Shown here in pieces: positions 1-9,213 of a stretch of DNA of 64,000 bases (positions are counted from its first letter, which is position 1; every line of letters starts with the position of its first letter). Below the pieces are notes generated by a model. The model was not told the origin of the DNA. It did no database searches and was given only the letters and a program-made list of their open reading frames with translations. The stretch is from Rhodococcus sp. RD6.2 (GTDB taxonomy: Bacteria > Actinomycetota > Actinomycetes > Mycobacteriales > Mycobacteriaceae): positions 240,324 to 304,323 of the forward strand of contig NZ_CVQP01000001.1 of assembly GCF_001040705.1 (NCBI RefSeq). The letters run 5' to 3'. Both the position numbers and the translations under genes were made by a program.

Positions 1-102
1 GCTCACCACGGCAACGATGTTCATGATCGCGAGCGCGAAGATGCTGATCTTGCCTACGGGTGCTCGGGTTGCTGTGGTCTTCGAGGGATCCGCGGGCGCC
101 AT
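1..102 (-). CDS. APC-family amino acid permease, N-terminal fragment
   Basis: Only the first 34 codons lie in the window; the gene runs off the left edge. It begins MAPADPSKTTATRVGKIS and continues into a hydrophobic segment (IFALAIMNIVAVVS), which resembles the first membrane helix of APC-superfamily amino acid or glutamate/GABA-antiporter-type permeases. The start is supported by a GAGGAGG ribosome-binding site 5-6 nt upstream (complement of 107-113). The family call is inferred from this short N-terminus and the substrate cannot be told. Confidence 0.5.
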   Translation of the reverse strand, partial: MAPADPSKTTATRAPVGKISIFALAIMNIVAVVS

Positions 103-355
103 GATGCCTCCTCGTGCCGTTGATCGCCGGTGAGCTGTACAGCGCGACGACTCGGATGGCGGCGCAGGGTCAACGAGACGGGCACATCCTTCGCGGACAC
201 AGCACCGTAATCGCATGGTCGTTCGGTCGTCGATCAGTAAACCGTCGTTGTGCGCTTCGTCGTCGCCGACGCTAGTCGCGTCGGCCCGGAATCGCTCGGT
301 GAACGGGCGTGGTCGCCAAATCGTTAGTAGTTGTCAGGATGGGCGCCGACGACTC

Positions 356-386
356 GGGCCGCCTCCCCGAGCGGGGAAGACGGCCC
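356..386 (-). terminator. Hairpin downstream of the M23 peptidase gene
   Basis: The left arm at 356-368 pairs with the right arm at 373-386 with one bulge and a GAGC loop. It lies about 30 nt past the peptidase stop codon on the minus strand and has no U-run, so it is at best a weak intrinsic terminator. I see no gene in the rest of the gap 103-416. Confidence 0.45.
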
Positions 387-416
387 TCGATGATGTGTGG
401 GTGTGGTGCGCGGAGT

Positions 417-1571
417 TCAGTCGCGCTCGACGCCGAGGCTGATGCCGCGGGTGGCGAGCCAGGGGAGCGGGTCGATCTTGTTGTAGCCACCGAGATGCAC
501 CTCGAAGTGCAGGTGCGGGCCGGTGGAGAAACCGCGGTTGCCCATGCGTGCGATCTGGTCGCCCGCCATGACCTGCTGGCCGACCGACACCAGGGACGAG
601 TCGATGTGTCCGTAGACGGTGACTGTGCCGTCGGCGTGCTGCAGGCGTACCCACATGCCGAAGCCGGAGGCCGGGCCGGAGTCGATGACGACGCCGTCGG
701 CAACGGCGTAGATCGGGGTTCCGATGGCGTTGGCGATGTCGACACCTGCATGCAGCTCGCCCCATCGGGCGCCATAGCCGGAGGTGTAGGCGCCGAGCGC
801 GGGGAGTGCGAACAGTGGGCGACGGGCGGCGAGGTCGCGGGCGGCGCGCTCGGCACCGAGTCGCTCGCCCTTCGCGAGGAGGTTGGAGAACTGGCTCAGG
901 TCGGCGGGATCGGCGACGTTGAGCACCTGCGGCGCCTGCGACGAGCTCGCGGTGTCGGCGGCGAATTGTGCGGCCTGCGGCTCAGCGGTCGACGCGATGG
1001 TGGAGGCGTCGTCAGCGGCGGCGAGCGTGAAGTCGGGAGAGGCTTCCGGTCCGTCGCCCGCGGCCTGCCCTGCGGCGACGACTGCGCCTGCGGCGACGGC
1101 CACGACTGCGGCGCGGCCCTTGAGGGCGGTGGGCGGAGTGGGGATGCGGTGCGCTCCACCGCGGCGAGCGGGAGCTGCGACATTCGCATGATCGGACGCG
1201 GGTCGGTCCGTGCTGTTCGTGAGCGGGGGGAACTCGTGCAGAGCCGGGACGATCGCGGTGGGTCCGTCGTCGACCTCGTCATGCTCGGTACTGGGGTGAG
1301 GCGTCGTGGTGCGGTAGTTCATGGAGCCGTGGGTCTCGAGACGTGATGACCCGGTGTAACGCGGAGCCGAGTACTGCGGATGTGAATACGTGCTCGCGTC
1401 GTCTCCCGCCATCCAGTCCCTGCGTCTACTCGGGTCCGGCGTCGGGGCCTGCTGCGGCATGACGGTCTGAGCTGCGATGTTGTCGGCATAGGAGAAGTCC
1501 GGTACTGGGACGGTGCCGTAACTGTGGGTTGTGGAGGGCGCGCGGTGTCTGGACAACCTGCCGTCCTCCAT
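417..1571 (-). CDS. M23 family (LytM-type) peptidoglycan endopeptidase, membrane anchored
   Basis: This 384-residue protein should cleave peptide crosslinks of peptidoglycan outside the membrane. Residues 1-150 are a long low-complexity, probably cytoplasmic region. A single hydrophobic segment at about 153-170 (GRAAVVAVAAGAVVAAG) anchors the protein. A short helical stretch lies at about 225-250. The C-terminal M23 domain (260-370) carries the zinc ligands H274 and D278 (HAGVD) and the HLH pair at 353/355 (GPHLHFEVH), so it appears catalytically intact. M. tuberculosis has an M23 protein (Rv0950c) at the same place before sucCD. The chosen ATG lacks a clear ribosome-binding site, so the true start could lie inside the poorly conserved N-terminus. 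It is divergent from the next gene across a CRP-like palindrome. Confidence 0.85.
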   Translation of the reverse strand: MEDGRLSRHRAPSTTHSYGTVPVPDFSYADNIAAQTVMPQQAPTPDPSRRRDWMAGDDASTYSHPQYSAPRYTGSSRLETHGSMNYRTTTPHPSTEHDEVDDGPTAIVPALHEFPPLTNSTDRPASDHANVAAPARRGGAHRIPTPPTALKGRAAVVAVAAGAVVAAGQAAGDGPEASPDFTLAAADDASTIASTAEPQAAQFAADTASSSQAPQVLNVADPADLSQFSNLLAKGERLGAERAARDLAARRPLFALPALGAYTSGYGARWGELHAGVDIANAIGTPIYAVADGVVIDSGPASGFGMWVRLQHADGTVTVYGHIDSSLVSVGQQVMAGDQIARMGNRGFSTGPHLHFEVHLGGYNKIDPLPWLATRGISLGVERD

Positions 1572-1656
1572 TCGTGACCCGTCTGTGACTTTGCCTCAGC
1601 GACGGTAACGAAACGGCCGCAACAGCCGCAACCTCTGCGTACACGTGACCCAACAA

Positions 1657-1672
1657 TGTGAGATGCATCACA
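1657..1672. promoter_or_regulatory. CRP/GlxR-type operator (perfect TGTGA-N6-TCACA)
   Basis: The sequence TGTGAGATGCATCACA is a perfect match to the cAMP receptor protein consensus, with symmetric half sites. It lies in the 175-bp gap between the divergent M23 peptidase gene and the membrane protein gene, so it could control either or both. The right half is partly duplicated: ATGCATCAC recurs 11 bp downstream. Mycobacterial Crp (Rv3676) and corynebacterial GlxR use this consensus. Binding here is inferred. Confidence 0.65.
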
Positions 1673-1746
1673 AATGCATCACGGACGAATCCCGAGGTCG
1701 TCTCGTCGTCCGCCACTCGAGGAGTTCCCCGCTAGCGTCGGGCGCC

Positions 1747-3540
1747 GTGTCCACCACATCGCGTCCGGTCCTCGCACCGACCTCCGGCAGCGACCCGGCG
1801 CCGAATCCCACCCGGCCTGCCGTCGCCGCCACCGCCGCAGCTCTCCTCGGCGCGGTGCTGCTGGTCGCGGCGCCCGTTCTCGGTGTGGTCGGTCCGAACA
1901 CAGGGCCTGCAGTGGGCGCCGCCGCCGCGGTGGCGCTCGCCTGCGCTCTCCTTCCACCACTTCTCGCCGTTGTCGCGCTCGCCCGAGGCGCAGTCGCCGC
2001 GGCCGGTGCCCTGCTCGCGGGCTCGGGCGGCGTCACCCTCGGAATCGTCGTGCTCGACGCCGCCCTGTGGAGCGACCCGATCGACGCCAACCGCCTCGAC
2101 CTGTTCCGGCCGCTGACCGCAGCGCACCTGCATGCGGGCGCGGGCGCCATCGCCCTCCTGGTCGGCCATGCCCTCGCAGTCGTCGCGGGGATCCTCGGAC
2201 TCGTCGCCGTCACCAGCGCCGCACAGGTCGACGGATACGGGCTCGGCGCGGATCCCGCGCTCGACGGTGCGCCCGTCGCCCGCCGCATCGGGCCCCTGTC
2301 GGGCGTCGTCGCGGTCGGTGCCGCGCTGCTGCTCGGCGCAGGATCGTTCGGCGTGCCCTGGGCAACCACCGACCCCGTGCTGGTCGTGCATCCGCTGCTC
2401 GGCTCGAACGCTCCGACGGCGATCGGTGTCGCGCTCGTGGTGCTTGCCGTCCTGGTCGTGGTGGCGGCCGCCCTCGCCTCGGAGTCGACCGACGTCGCTG
2501 CGGCCGCGGTCGTCGGTGCCGGACTCGGCGCACTCGGACTGTTCGGTTCTCGTGTTGCGGCGGGTGTCGCGGCCGGCGGCGGAGTGTCCGTCGCGGCCGG
2601 ATCGGTGGTGTGCACGCTCGCCGCGCTCGTGCTGATCGCAGCGGGGGCGACCATGCCTGCGGCGGCTCGGGTTCGTGCCCGGTCCGCCACCGATGTCCGG
2701 GTGTCGAGCACCTCCCGCGCAATGGCCCACCGCGCTCGTCAGGCGCGCCGGCACGCTGTCGCAGGAGCGGCAGGCGTCGTGTCGGGCGCGCTCGCCGTGG
2801 TCGGGTCGCTGCTTCCCGTGTTGACGGTGCCGGACGGCGTCGACCGTCCCCACGTCCTCGTCGCCCGAGTTGCACTCGTCGCAGGCGCGATCCTGCTCGT
2901 CTCCTCGACGGCACTGCTGCTTCCCGGATTCGCGCCCGTCATCCGGCCTGCCGTCGCTGTCGTGTGGGCCGCTCAGTTCGCCGCCGTAGCTGCGGTGTTG
3001 CAGGCTGTCGTCGTCGCCATCGACGTCCCCGGTGTCGGTATCGGCGCCGGAACCGTCCTGCTCGGAGCGTCCGCGCTCGGGGCCGTCGCGACGGGAGCGC
3101 TGTGCTGGCATGCGGGTTCCGTCGAACGTGACGCGGTAGATCATTCCGTCGGAACCCCGTGGCGGCGTGGGGTCCTCCTGGTCGGGGTTCCCGCGGTCGT
3201 CGTCTCGACGATCGCGCTGGCCCTTCCCCTCTATACCGGCCCCGGCTACGCGCCCGACGCGGTGACCGACTGGCCGTGGGGATGGGACACGTGGGGCAAG
3301 GGAGTACTGGTGGTGACTCTCGTGGTCACCGTCCTGACAGCGGCACGGGCCCGCCCGGCGCGCGCAGGGGTGGGGGCGGTTGGGGCCGCATTGTCGATGG
3401 GCGTATACCTGACTGGGTGGCCCTTGACCAACAGTCGGATCGCCGAGGCGGCTATCGGACCGGGAACCTGGGCTGCGATCATGGGTGTGGTGCTGTTCGT
3501 GGCGACCGCCGTCGTGGCGGTTCGGCCTAGACGGCCGTGA
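1747..3540 (+). CDS. Polytopic membrane protein of unknown function
   Basis: About 598 residues from a GTG start (VSTTSRPVLAP), rich in Ala, Val, Leu and Gly, with many predicted membrane helices from about residue 20 to the end (for example AAALLGAVLLVAAPVLG and GVLLVGVPAVVVSTIALALPL). I recognise no catalytic motif or transporter signature. The reading frame extends upstream to 1645, but that part (MTQQCEMHHKC...) overlaps the CRP-like palindrome and looks non-coding, so the internal GTG is preferred. It stands alone between the M23 gene and sucCD. Conserved multi-helix proteins of this kind are common in Rhodococcus and Gordonia. The exact start is uncertain. Confidence 0.6.
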   Translation: MSTTSRPVLAPTSGSDPAPNPTRPAVAATAAALLGAVLLVAAPVLGVVGPNTGPAVGAAAAVALACALLPPLLAVVALARGAVAAAGALLAGSGGVTLGIVVLDAALWSDPIDANRLDLFRPLTAAHLHAGAGAIALLVGHALAVVAGILGLVAVTSAAQVDGYGLGADPALDGAPVARRIGPLSGVVAVGAALLLGAGSFGVPWATTDPVLVVHPLLGSNAPTAIGVALVVLAVLVVVAAALASESTDVAAAAVVGAGLGALGLFGSRVAAGVAAGGGVSVAAGSVVCTLAALVLIAAGATMPAAARVRARSATDVRVSSTSRAMAHRARQARRHAVAGAAGVVSGALAVVGSLLPVLTVPDGVDRPHVLVARVALVAGAILLVSSTALLLPGFAPVIRPAVAVVWAAQFAAVAAVLQAVVVAIDVPGVGIGAGTVLLGASALGAVATGALCWHAGSVERDAVDHSVGTPWRRGVLLVGVPAVVVSTIALALPLYTGPGYAPDAVTDWPWGWDTWGKGVLVVTLVVTVLTAARARPARAGVGAVGAALSMGVYLTGWPLTNSRIAEAAIGPGTWAAIMGVVLFVATAVVAVRPRRP

Positions 3541-3615
3541 CCTGCAGCGCGCCACATCGGACTCCGTGACATATGCCACATAGCACCAAGGCGAGGGCTG
3601 CGTCACGGAATCAAC

Positions 3616-3658
3616 TAGATATTGTCCCGGACGGACCCGCTCCTACCCCTCGAGCGGG
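3616..3658 (+). promoter_or_regulatory. Candidate sucCD promoter and leader hairpin
   Basis: A TAGATA -10-like hexamer lies at 3616-3621, with no convincing -35. A 7-bp hairpin follows in the leader (CCCGCTC 3636-3642 with GAGCGGG 3652-3658). Upstream, TCCGTGAC and GTCACGGA form an inverted repeat about 31 bp apart. The assignment rests on motif appearance only. Confidence 0.3.
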
Positions 3659-3685
3659 CGTCAACGCAGACGAGACGGTGAGCAG

Positions 3686-4855
3686 ATGGATCTCTTCGAA
3701 TACCAGGCGAAGGAACTCTTCGCCAAGCACGATGTGCCGACGTCGGCCGGCCGTGTTACCGACACTGTCGCCGGAGCCCGCGAGATCGCCGAGGAAATCG
3801 GCAAGCCCGTGATGGTCAAGGCGCAGGTCAAGGTCGGCGGCCGCGGCAAGGCCGGTGGCGTCAAGTACTCGCCCGACGCGGACGCCGCGCAGGCGAACGC
3901 CGAGGCGATCCTCGGCCTCGACATCAAGGGCCACGTCGTCAAGAAGCTGCTGGTCGCAGAGGCGAGTGACATCGCCGAGGAGTACTACATCTCCTTCCTG
4001 CTCGACCGCACCAACCGCACCTACCTGGCCATGTGCTCGGTCGAGGGTGGCGTCGAGATCGAGGTCACCGCCGAGGAGAACCCCGACGCCCTCGCGAAGA
4101 TCCCCGTTGACGCCGTCAAGGGTGTCGACCTCGCGTTCGCGCGCAGCATCGCCGAGGCAGGAAAGCTGCCCGCAGAGGTGCTCGACGCCGCGGCCAACAC
4201 GATCCAGAAGCTGTGGGAGGTCTTCATCAAGGAAGACGCTCTCCTCGTCGAGGTCAACCCGCTCGTCCGTACGCCCGACGACCAGATCCTCGCCCTCGAC
4301 GGCAAGGTCACCCTGGACGCGAACGCCGACTTCCGTCAGGCCGGCCACGCCGAGTTCGAGGACAAGGACGCGACCGATCCGCTCGAGCTCAAGGCCAAGG
4401 AGAACGACCTCAACTACGTCAAGCTCGACGGCGAGGTCGGCATCATCGGCAACGGCGCGGGCCTGGTCATGTCGACCCTCGACGTCGTCGCCTACGCAGG
4501 TGAGAAGCACGGCGGCGTCAAGCCCGCCAACTTCCTCGACATCGGTGGCGGCGCCTCCGCAGCCGTCATGGCCGCCGGTCTCGACGTCATCCTGAACGAC
4601 GTCCAGGTCAAGAGCGTGTTCGTCAACGTCTTCGGCGGCATCACCGCCTGTGACGCGGTCGCCAACGGCATCGTCGGCGCCCTGGAGACCCTGGGTGACG
4701 AGGCCAACAAGCCGCTCGTCGTCCGTCTCGACGGCAACAACGTCGAGGAGGGTCGCCGCATTCTCGCCGAGGCCAACCACCCGCTGGTCACGGTCGTCGC
4801 CACCATGGACGAGGCCGCCGACAAGGCCGCCGAACTCGCGTTCGCAGCGAAGTAA
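3686..4855 (+). CDS. sucC: Succinyl-CoA ligase [ADP-forming] subunit beta
   Basis: At 389 residues it matches the usual length of SucC. It has the ATP-grasp N-terminus ([37 protein letters not shown]) that binds nucleotide, the metal and nucleotide segment LLVEVNPLV, and the C-terminal CoA-ligase domain with the conserved [12 protein letters not shown] and DIGGGA stretches. With SucD it converts succinyl-CoA, ADP and phosphate to succinate, CoA and ATP in the TCA cycle. sucD follows 13 bp downstream in the same operon. The Shine-Dalgarno sequence is weak. Confidence 0.97.
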   Translation: MDLFEYQAKELFAKHDVPTSAGRVTDTVAGAREIAEEIGKPVMVKAQVKVGGRGKAGGVKYSPDADAAQANAEAILGLDIKGHVVKKLLVAEASDIAEEYYISFLLDRTNRTYLAMCSVEGGVEIEVTAEENPDALAKIPVDAVKGVDLAFARSIAEAGKLPAEVLDAAANTIQKLWEVFIKEDALLVEVNPLVRTPDDQILALDGKVTLDANADFRQAGHAEFEDKDATDPLELKAKENDLNYVKLDGEVGIIGNGAGLVMSTLDVVAYAGEKHGGVKPANFLDIGGGASAAVMAAGLDVILNDVQVKSVFVNVFGGITACDAVANGIVGALETLGDEANKPLVVRLDGNNVEEGRRILAEANHPLVTVVATMDEAADKAAELAFAAK

Positions 4856-4868
4856 GGGACACAGAACA

Positions 4869-5783
4869 ATGGCTATCTTCCTGACCAAGGACTCCAAGGT
4901 CATCGTCCAGGGCATCACCGGCGGCGAGGGCACCAAGCACACCGCACTGATGCTCAAGGCCGGCACCCAGGTCGTCGGCGGCGTCAACGCCCGCAAGGCC
5001 GGCACCACCGTTTCGCACACGGACAAGGACGGCAACCCCGTCGAGCTGCCCGTCTTCGCTTCCGTCGCCGAGGCGATGGAGAAGACCGGCGCGGACGTGT
5101 CCATCGCGTTCGTTCCCCCGGCGTTCTCCAAGGACGCCATCGTCGAGGCCATCGACGCCGAGATCCCGCTCCTCGTGGTCATCACCGAGGGCATCCCGGT
5201 GCAGGACTCCGCGTACGCGTGGGCCTACAACGTCGAGAAGGGCAACAAGACCCGGATCATCGGCCCCAACTGCCCCGGCATCATCACCCCCGGCGAGGCG
5301 CTGGTCGGCATCACCCCGGCCAACATCGCGGGCAAGGGCCCCGTCGGCCTGGTCTCGAAGTCCGGCACCCTGACCTACCAGATGATGTTCGAGCTGCGCG
5401 AGTACGGCTTCTCGACCGCCATCGGCATCGGCGGCGACCCGGTCATCGGCACCACGCACATCGACGCCATCGAGGCGTTCGAGAACGACCCGGAGACCAA
5501 GCTCATCGTCATGATCGGCGAGATCGGCGGCGACGCCGAGGAGCGTGCGGCCGATTACATCAAGGCCAACGTCACCAAGCCGGTCGTCGGCTACGTCGCG
5601 GGCTTCACCGCCCCCGAGGGCAAGACCATGGGCCACGCAGGCGCCATCGTCTCCGGTTCCTCGGGCACCGCGCAGGCGAAGAAGGATGCACTCGAGGCAG
5701 CCGGCGTCAAGGTCGGCAAGACGCCGTCCGAGACCGCGGCTCTCGCGCGTGAGATCCTCCAGACCCTCACCGTGGGCGCGTAA
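4869..5783 (+). CDS. sucD: Succinyl-CoA ligase [ADP-forming] subunit alpha
   Basis: A 304-residue partner of SucC starting [21 protein letters not shown], the CoA-binding Rossmann-type domain. The ligase domain contains the phosphorylated histidine in [14 protein letters not shown] and the [13 protein letters not shown] loop. The reading frame continues upstream into sucC, but the family start and the 13-bp gap fix the ATG at 4869. Transcription probably ends at the palindrome 14 bp downstream. Confidence 0.97.
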   Translation: MAIFLTKDSKVIVQGITGGEGTKHTALMLKAGTQVVGGVNARKAGTTVSHTDKDGNPVELPVFASVAEAMEKTGADVSIAFVPPAFSKDAIVEAIDAEIPLLVVITEGIPVQDSAYAWAYNVEKGNKTRIIGPNCPGIITPGEALVGITPANIAGKGPVGLVSKSGTLTYQMMFELREYGFSTAIGIGGDPVIGTTHIDAIEAFENDPETKLIVMIGEIGGDAEERAADYIKANVTKPVVGYVAGFTAPEGKTMGHAGAIVSGSSGTAQAKKDALEAAGVKVGKTPSETAALAREILQTLTVGA

Positions 5784-5796
5784 CACACCCACTCGA

Positions 5797-5834
5797 CGCC
5801 GACGGGCACCTGCAATTGCAGGTGCCCGTCGGCG
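5797..5834 (+). terminator. Perfect 38-bp palindrome after sucCD
   Basis: The two 19-bp arms are perfect complements and meet at a central AATT (CCTGCAATTGCAGG at the core). It begins 13 bp past the sucD stop. It is followed by only a few T residues, as is typical for actinobacterial terminators without long U-tracts. Confidence 0.8.
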
Positions 5835-5988
5835 TTTGCGCGTCCGAGACAGTGGCGCCACTCCAGCACCACGCGCCACCGGCTCGGCGCGGCGGCGTGC
5901 GCTAGCGTTGTGAGGCACCGCCCGTGTGACGAACAGCCCTGCGGCGGCGCAGACGCCGAATTCAGCGCCCACACATCGAGGAGCCGAG

Positions 5989-6930
5989 ATGACGTACCCG
6001 CCCACCGGACCCGGTTACCCGTCCTCGGGCCAAGCGGGCCCGGGTCAGCCGCCGTCCGCTTCGGCACCCGGCGGCGGGAGCCTGACCTCCAAGCCGTTGC
6101 CGTACCTGTTCTCGATCGCCGTCCTCGTTCTCGGCATCGCGGGCTTCCTCTTCGGATTTGCGCCGTACATGAAGGTCACCGCCTTCAGTGCCGCCGCCGT
6201 CTCCCAGAACTCCTTCGAGGGCGGCTACCCCGTCATCGGGCTCGCACTGCTGCTGATCGGCGGCCTGCTCGCCGGCGTGTCGCTGCTGCCGGGGCAGTCC
6301 CAGCCGGCGGCTGCGGCGGTGACTTCGCTCGTCGGATTCGTCGTCGGACTCTTCTTCGTGTTCAACCTGTCCGACGGTGTCAGCCTGGCGTGGGGAGGCA
6401 TCCTCGGCCTTGTCATCGCCTTCGTGCAGGCGGCTCTCGCCGTCGCGCTGCTGCTGTTCACGGTCGGTATCGTCCAGCCGCCCACCCCGCGCAGCGCCGG
6501 CTATCAGACGCAGCCGTTCGGGGCGCCGGGATATGGCGCGCAGCCCGGATACGCGCCCGGTTACGGTCAGGCACCGCCGCAGGCAGGCCAGACCGGTTAC
6601 GGTCAGCCGCAGGCCGGATATGCGGCTCCCAACCCCTACTCGGCCCCGCAGCAGCCGTACGCGCCTCCGCAGCAGTTCGGGCAGGCCCCTCAGTTCGGAC
6701 AGGCTCCCCAGCCCGGACAGGCGCCGCAGTACGGCCAGCCCCAGCAGTACGGGCAGGCCCCGCAGTACGGCGAGCCTCAGCAGTACGGCGAGCCTCAGCA
6801 GTACGGGCAGTCGCAGCATGCTCAGGGCGCGACGCCGCCCTCGGCCACGCCGGATTCGGCCACCGGATCCACGCCCGCCGCACCGACGCAGGCATTCGGC
6901 GTCGACAAGCCCGAGAAGTCCGACGACTGA
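5989..6930 (+). CDS. DUF5336 membrane protein, 34 kDa antigen homolog
   Basis: 313 residues. After a short Pro/Gly-rich N-terminus come about four membrane helices (residues 35-165, for example LFSIAVLVLGIAGFLFGFAPYM and VIGLALLLIGGLLAGVSLLPG). The rest is a long Pro/Gln/Tyr/Gly-rich tail (about 170-290) built of degenerate QYGQ/PQ units, ending in a charged segment (DKPEKSDD). This matches the mycobacterial 34 kDa antigen family (Rv0954), which has been linked to the divisome. GAGGAG at 5977-5983 fixes the ATG at 5989. The perM-like gene follows 10 bp later, as in M. tuberculosis. A cell-division role here is inferred from the family. Confidence 0.85.
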   Translation: MTYPPTGPGYPSSGQAGPGQPPSASAPGGGSLTSKPLPYLFSIAVLVLGIAGFLFGFAPYMKVTAFSAAAVSQNSFEGGYPVIGLALLLIGGLLAGVSLLPGQSQPAAAAVTSLVGFVVGLFFVFNLSDGVSLAWGGILGLVIAFVQAALAVALLLFTVGIVQPPTPRSAGYQTQPFGAPGYGAQPGYAPGYGQAPPQAGQTGYGQPQAGYAAPNPYSAPQQPYAPPQQFGQAPQFGQAPQPGQAPQYGQPQQYGQAPQYGEPQQYGEPQQYGQSQHAQGATPPSATPDSATGSTPAAPTQAFGVDKPEKSDD

Positions 6931-6940
6931 TGCCGCGGCG

Positions 6941-8458
6941 ATGAACTCCGTGCTCAGCCGCGGCGGCGCGCGCTCGGACGGAGGGCGGCGCACCACGCGT
7001 ACGCCGGAAGGCCGGATGCCCAGCCGAAGCCGGCCGAGCCCCACCCCGGAGCAGGTGCGCGCGCTGCTCAATGTCGCGTTGCGTCCTGCGCTGCTCGCCT
7101 TGGTCGTCATCGCGACGTGCATGGTTCTCACTCTCGTCGCAGCCAACAGTGACCTGACCGGAACCAGCGGCGCCATCGCTGCGGGATGGCTTGCGCTGCA
7201 TCAGGTTCCGCTCACCATCGGTGGAGCCTCCCTGGGCGTGCTGCCATTGCTGCCGACATTGGTGATGGTCGCGGCGGTCGCCCGCGGCTGCTCCCGTGTC
7301 GTCACCGCGTCGACGCCCCGCCACGAGTGCTGGTGGGTGCTCGGTGCCGCGGTCGCGGGCCCGGTTGTCGTGACCGCGATCGCGCTCGCCGTCGTGGCCG
7401 ACGCGTCGTCCGTCATCCCGCTGTCCTCACCGAACACCCTCGCTGCGCTGGTCTGGGTGATCGCCGTTCACCTGATCGGTGCGGGTATCGGAATCGGCGT
7501 GCGCCTGTGGCGTCCCGTCGTCACCCTGCTCGGCGTGCCGGACTGGGTCCTCGCGGCCGCCAGGCCCGCAACGCGGTCGGGTATGGCCCTGCTCGCCACG
7601 GGCGCCGCGATCACCGTGGCGTCGCTGCTCGCCTCGTGGTCGACAGTGGGAATGCTCGTCGAGGCAGGCGACGGATTCATGGGCGGACTCGGATTGACCG
7701 TCCTGTCGATCCTGTACCTGCCGAATGTCGTTGTCGGGGCCACGGCGGTGCTGGTCGGATCCGCGATTCACGTCGGATCGGCGTCCGTCAGCCTCTTCGA
7801 CGTCGTCGGCGGACCGGTGCCCGCGCTGCCCGTCCTCGGCGCGCTGCCCGAACAGGCAGGCGGCGACGGCTGGCTCGTCGGACTGGTGGTACCCGCCGCG
7901 ATCGGCATCATGTTCGGCCGCGAATGCGCACGCCGCGCCCCCTCGCCACTGTCGGCTGTGCAGACGGCGCTCGTGGGGTCGGCCGGAGTCGCTCTCGTCT
8001 TCGCGCTGCTCGGTTTCGTGTCGGGCGGCGCGATCGGCTCGTTCGGCTCGGTCGGCATCGACCTGCTCACGTTCGTCGGGGCCACCTTCGGGTGGCTCGC
8101 GGTCTTCGGCTCCGCCGCGGCGGCGCTGTCCCGGTGGCGGACGCCACCTGCCGCGGCCGGGGAGCCGCGGCGTGCGCCCGCGGCGGCTTCCGCTGCTGCA
8201 ACGGCGAGCCCGGCCCTGCCCTCGGGTCCGAACTCGCCCCCGCGAACCGAACGCGGTGACGCGTCGACCGTGATCGACGCAGAACTGCTCGACGACGGAG
8301 CCAAGGCTCTGCCCGGTGGCGACGCCGAACCCACCGCTGTCGTCGTCGATGCCGAGATCGTCGACGACGCAGACGCGGGGGACGACGCAGTGGCGCAGGT
8401 CACGGAGTCGACAGGTCAGCCCGACCTGCCCGACGGTCGTCGGACCAGCAGCGACTAG
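6941..8458 (+). CDS. perM: DUF6350 cell-division membrane protein (PerM-like)
   Basis: About 505 residues with roughly ten hydrophobic helices between residues 50 and 400. A disordered acidic C-terminal tail (about 415-505) contains the repeated phrase VIDAELLDD / VVDAEIVDD. Its position between the 34 kDa antigen homolog and purN matches Rv0955 (PerM) in M. tuberculosis, a membrane protein reported to stabilise cell division under low magnesium. The start is uncertain: ATG 6941 (MNSVLSRGG) is used, but ATG 7016 (MPSRSRPSP) would remove only a basic leader. Divisome function is inferred from the family and from synteny. Confidence 0.8.
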   Translation: MNSVLSRGGARSDGGRRTTRTPEGRMPSRSRPSPTPEQVRALLNVALRPALLALVVIATCMVLTLVAANSDLTGTSGAIAAGWLALHQVPLTIGGASLGVLPLLPTLVMVAAVARGCSRVVTASTPRHECWWVLGAAVAGPVVVTAIALAVVADASSVIPLSSPNTLAALVWVIAVHLIGAGIGIGVRLWRPVVTLLGVPDWVLAAARPATRSGMALLATGAAITVASLLASWSTVGMLVEAGDGFMGGLGLTVLSILYLPNVVVGATAVLVGSAIHVGSASVSLFDVVGGPVPALPVLGALPEQAGGDGWLVGLVVPAAIGIMFGRECARRAPSPLSAVQTALVGSAGVALVFALLGFVSGGAIGSFGSVGIDLLTFVGATFGWLAVFGSAAAALSRWRTPPAAAGEPRRAPAAASAAATASPALPSGPNSPPRTERGDASTVIDAELLDDGAKALPGGDAEPTAVVVDAEIVDDADAGDDAVAQVTESTGQPDLPDGRRTSSD

Positions 8459-8553
8459 TCTTGTCGCGTGCCGACTGCTGCTGCCGTCGGTGGCGCCGAA
8501 GGTGTGTCCAGCTCGGCGGCGCCGAAGGTCCCCCGGTCGGAGTCGCCCGGCCG

Positions 8554-9213
8554 ATGCCTACGAGGAGTAGAGCGCTGACTGCCCCGCACGTGTTCCGGCC
8601 CGCCACAAACAGCCCGGCCCGGGTAGTGGTCCTCGCTTCCGGTACCGGAAGCCTCCTGCAGTCCCTGATCGCCGCTGCCGTGAACGACTACCCGGCACGG
8701 ATCGTCGCCGTCGGTGTCGACCGCGACTGCGCCGCGATCGAGCATGCCGAGTCCGCCGGGATTCCCGCCTTCACCGTGGCGTTGGGCGCCCACCCCGACC
8801 GCGCCGCGTGGGACGGTGCGCTGACCGCAGCCGTCGCCGCCCACGACCCCGACCTGATCGTGTCCGCCGGCTTCATGAAGATCCTCGGACCGGAGTTCAT
8901 GACGCGATTCGGCGGCCGCATCGTCAACACCCACCCCGCGCTGCTGCCGTCGTTCCCCGGCGCGCACGCCGTCCGGGACGCCCTCGCCTACGGCGTCAAG
9001 GTCACGGGGTCGACCGTGCACCTCGTCGACGCGGGCGTCGACACCGGGCCCGTGCTCGCGCAGGAACCGGTCGCCGTCCTCGACGACGACGACGAGGCGA
9101 CGCTGCACGAGCGCATCAAGACAGTGGAACGGCGACTGCTGGTGGAAGTTCTCGCCGCCGTCGCCACCCGAGGAGTTGTATCCGATGGACGAAAGGCCGT
9201 GATCCCGAAGTGA
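8554..9213 (+). CDS. purN: Phosphoribosylglycinamide formyltransferase
   Basis: It transfers a formyl group from 10-formyl-THF to GAR, the third step of purine synthesis. The core begins [18 protein letters not shown] and includes the conserved [16 protein letters not shown] segment (with the catalytic Asn-His pair) and [16 protein letters not shown]. From ATG 8554 it is 219 residues. A GTG at 8590 is an alternative; the mycobacterial enzyme has a leader of intermediate length. The stop overlaps the purH start by 4 nt (GTGA), so the two genes are translationally coupled. Confidence 0.93.
   Translation: MPTRSRALTAPHVFRPATNSPARVVVLASGTGSLLQSLIAAAVNDYPARIVAVGVDRDCAAIEHAESAGIPAFTVALGAHPDRAAWDGALTAAVAAHDPDLIVSAGFMKILGPEFMTRFGGRIVNTHPALLPSFPGAHAVRDALAYGVKVTGSTVHLVDAGVDTGPVLAQEPVAVLDDDDEATLHERIKTVERRLLVEVLAAVATRGVVSDGRKAVIPK

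Noticed and set aside
6660-6830. Short tandem repeats resembling a repeat array
   Set aside because: They encode the degenerate QYGQ/PQ-rich tail of the 34 kDa antigen homolog. Spacing is irregular and there are no unique spacers, so this is not CRISPR.
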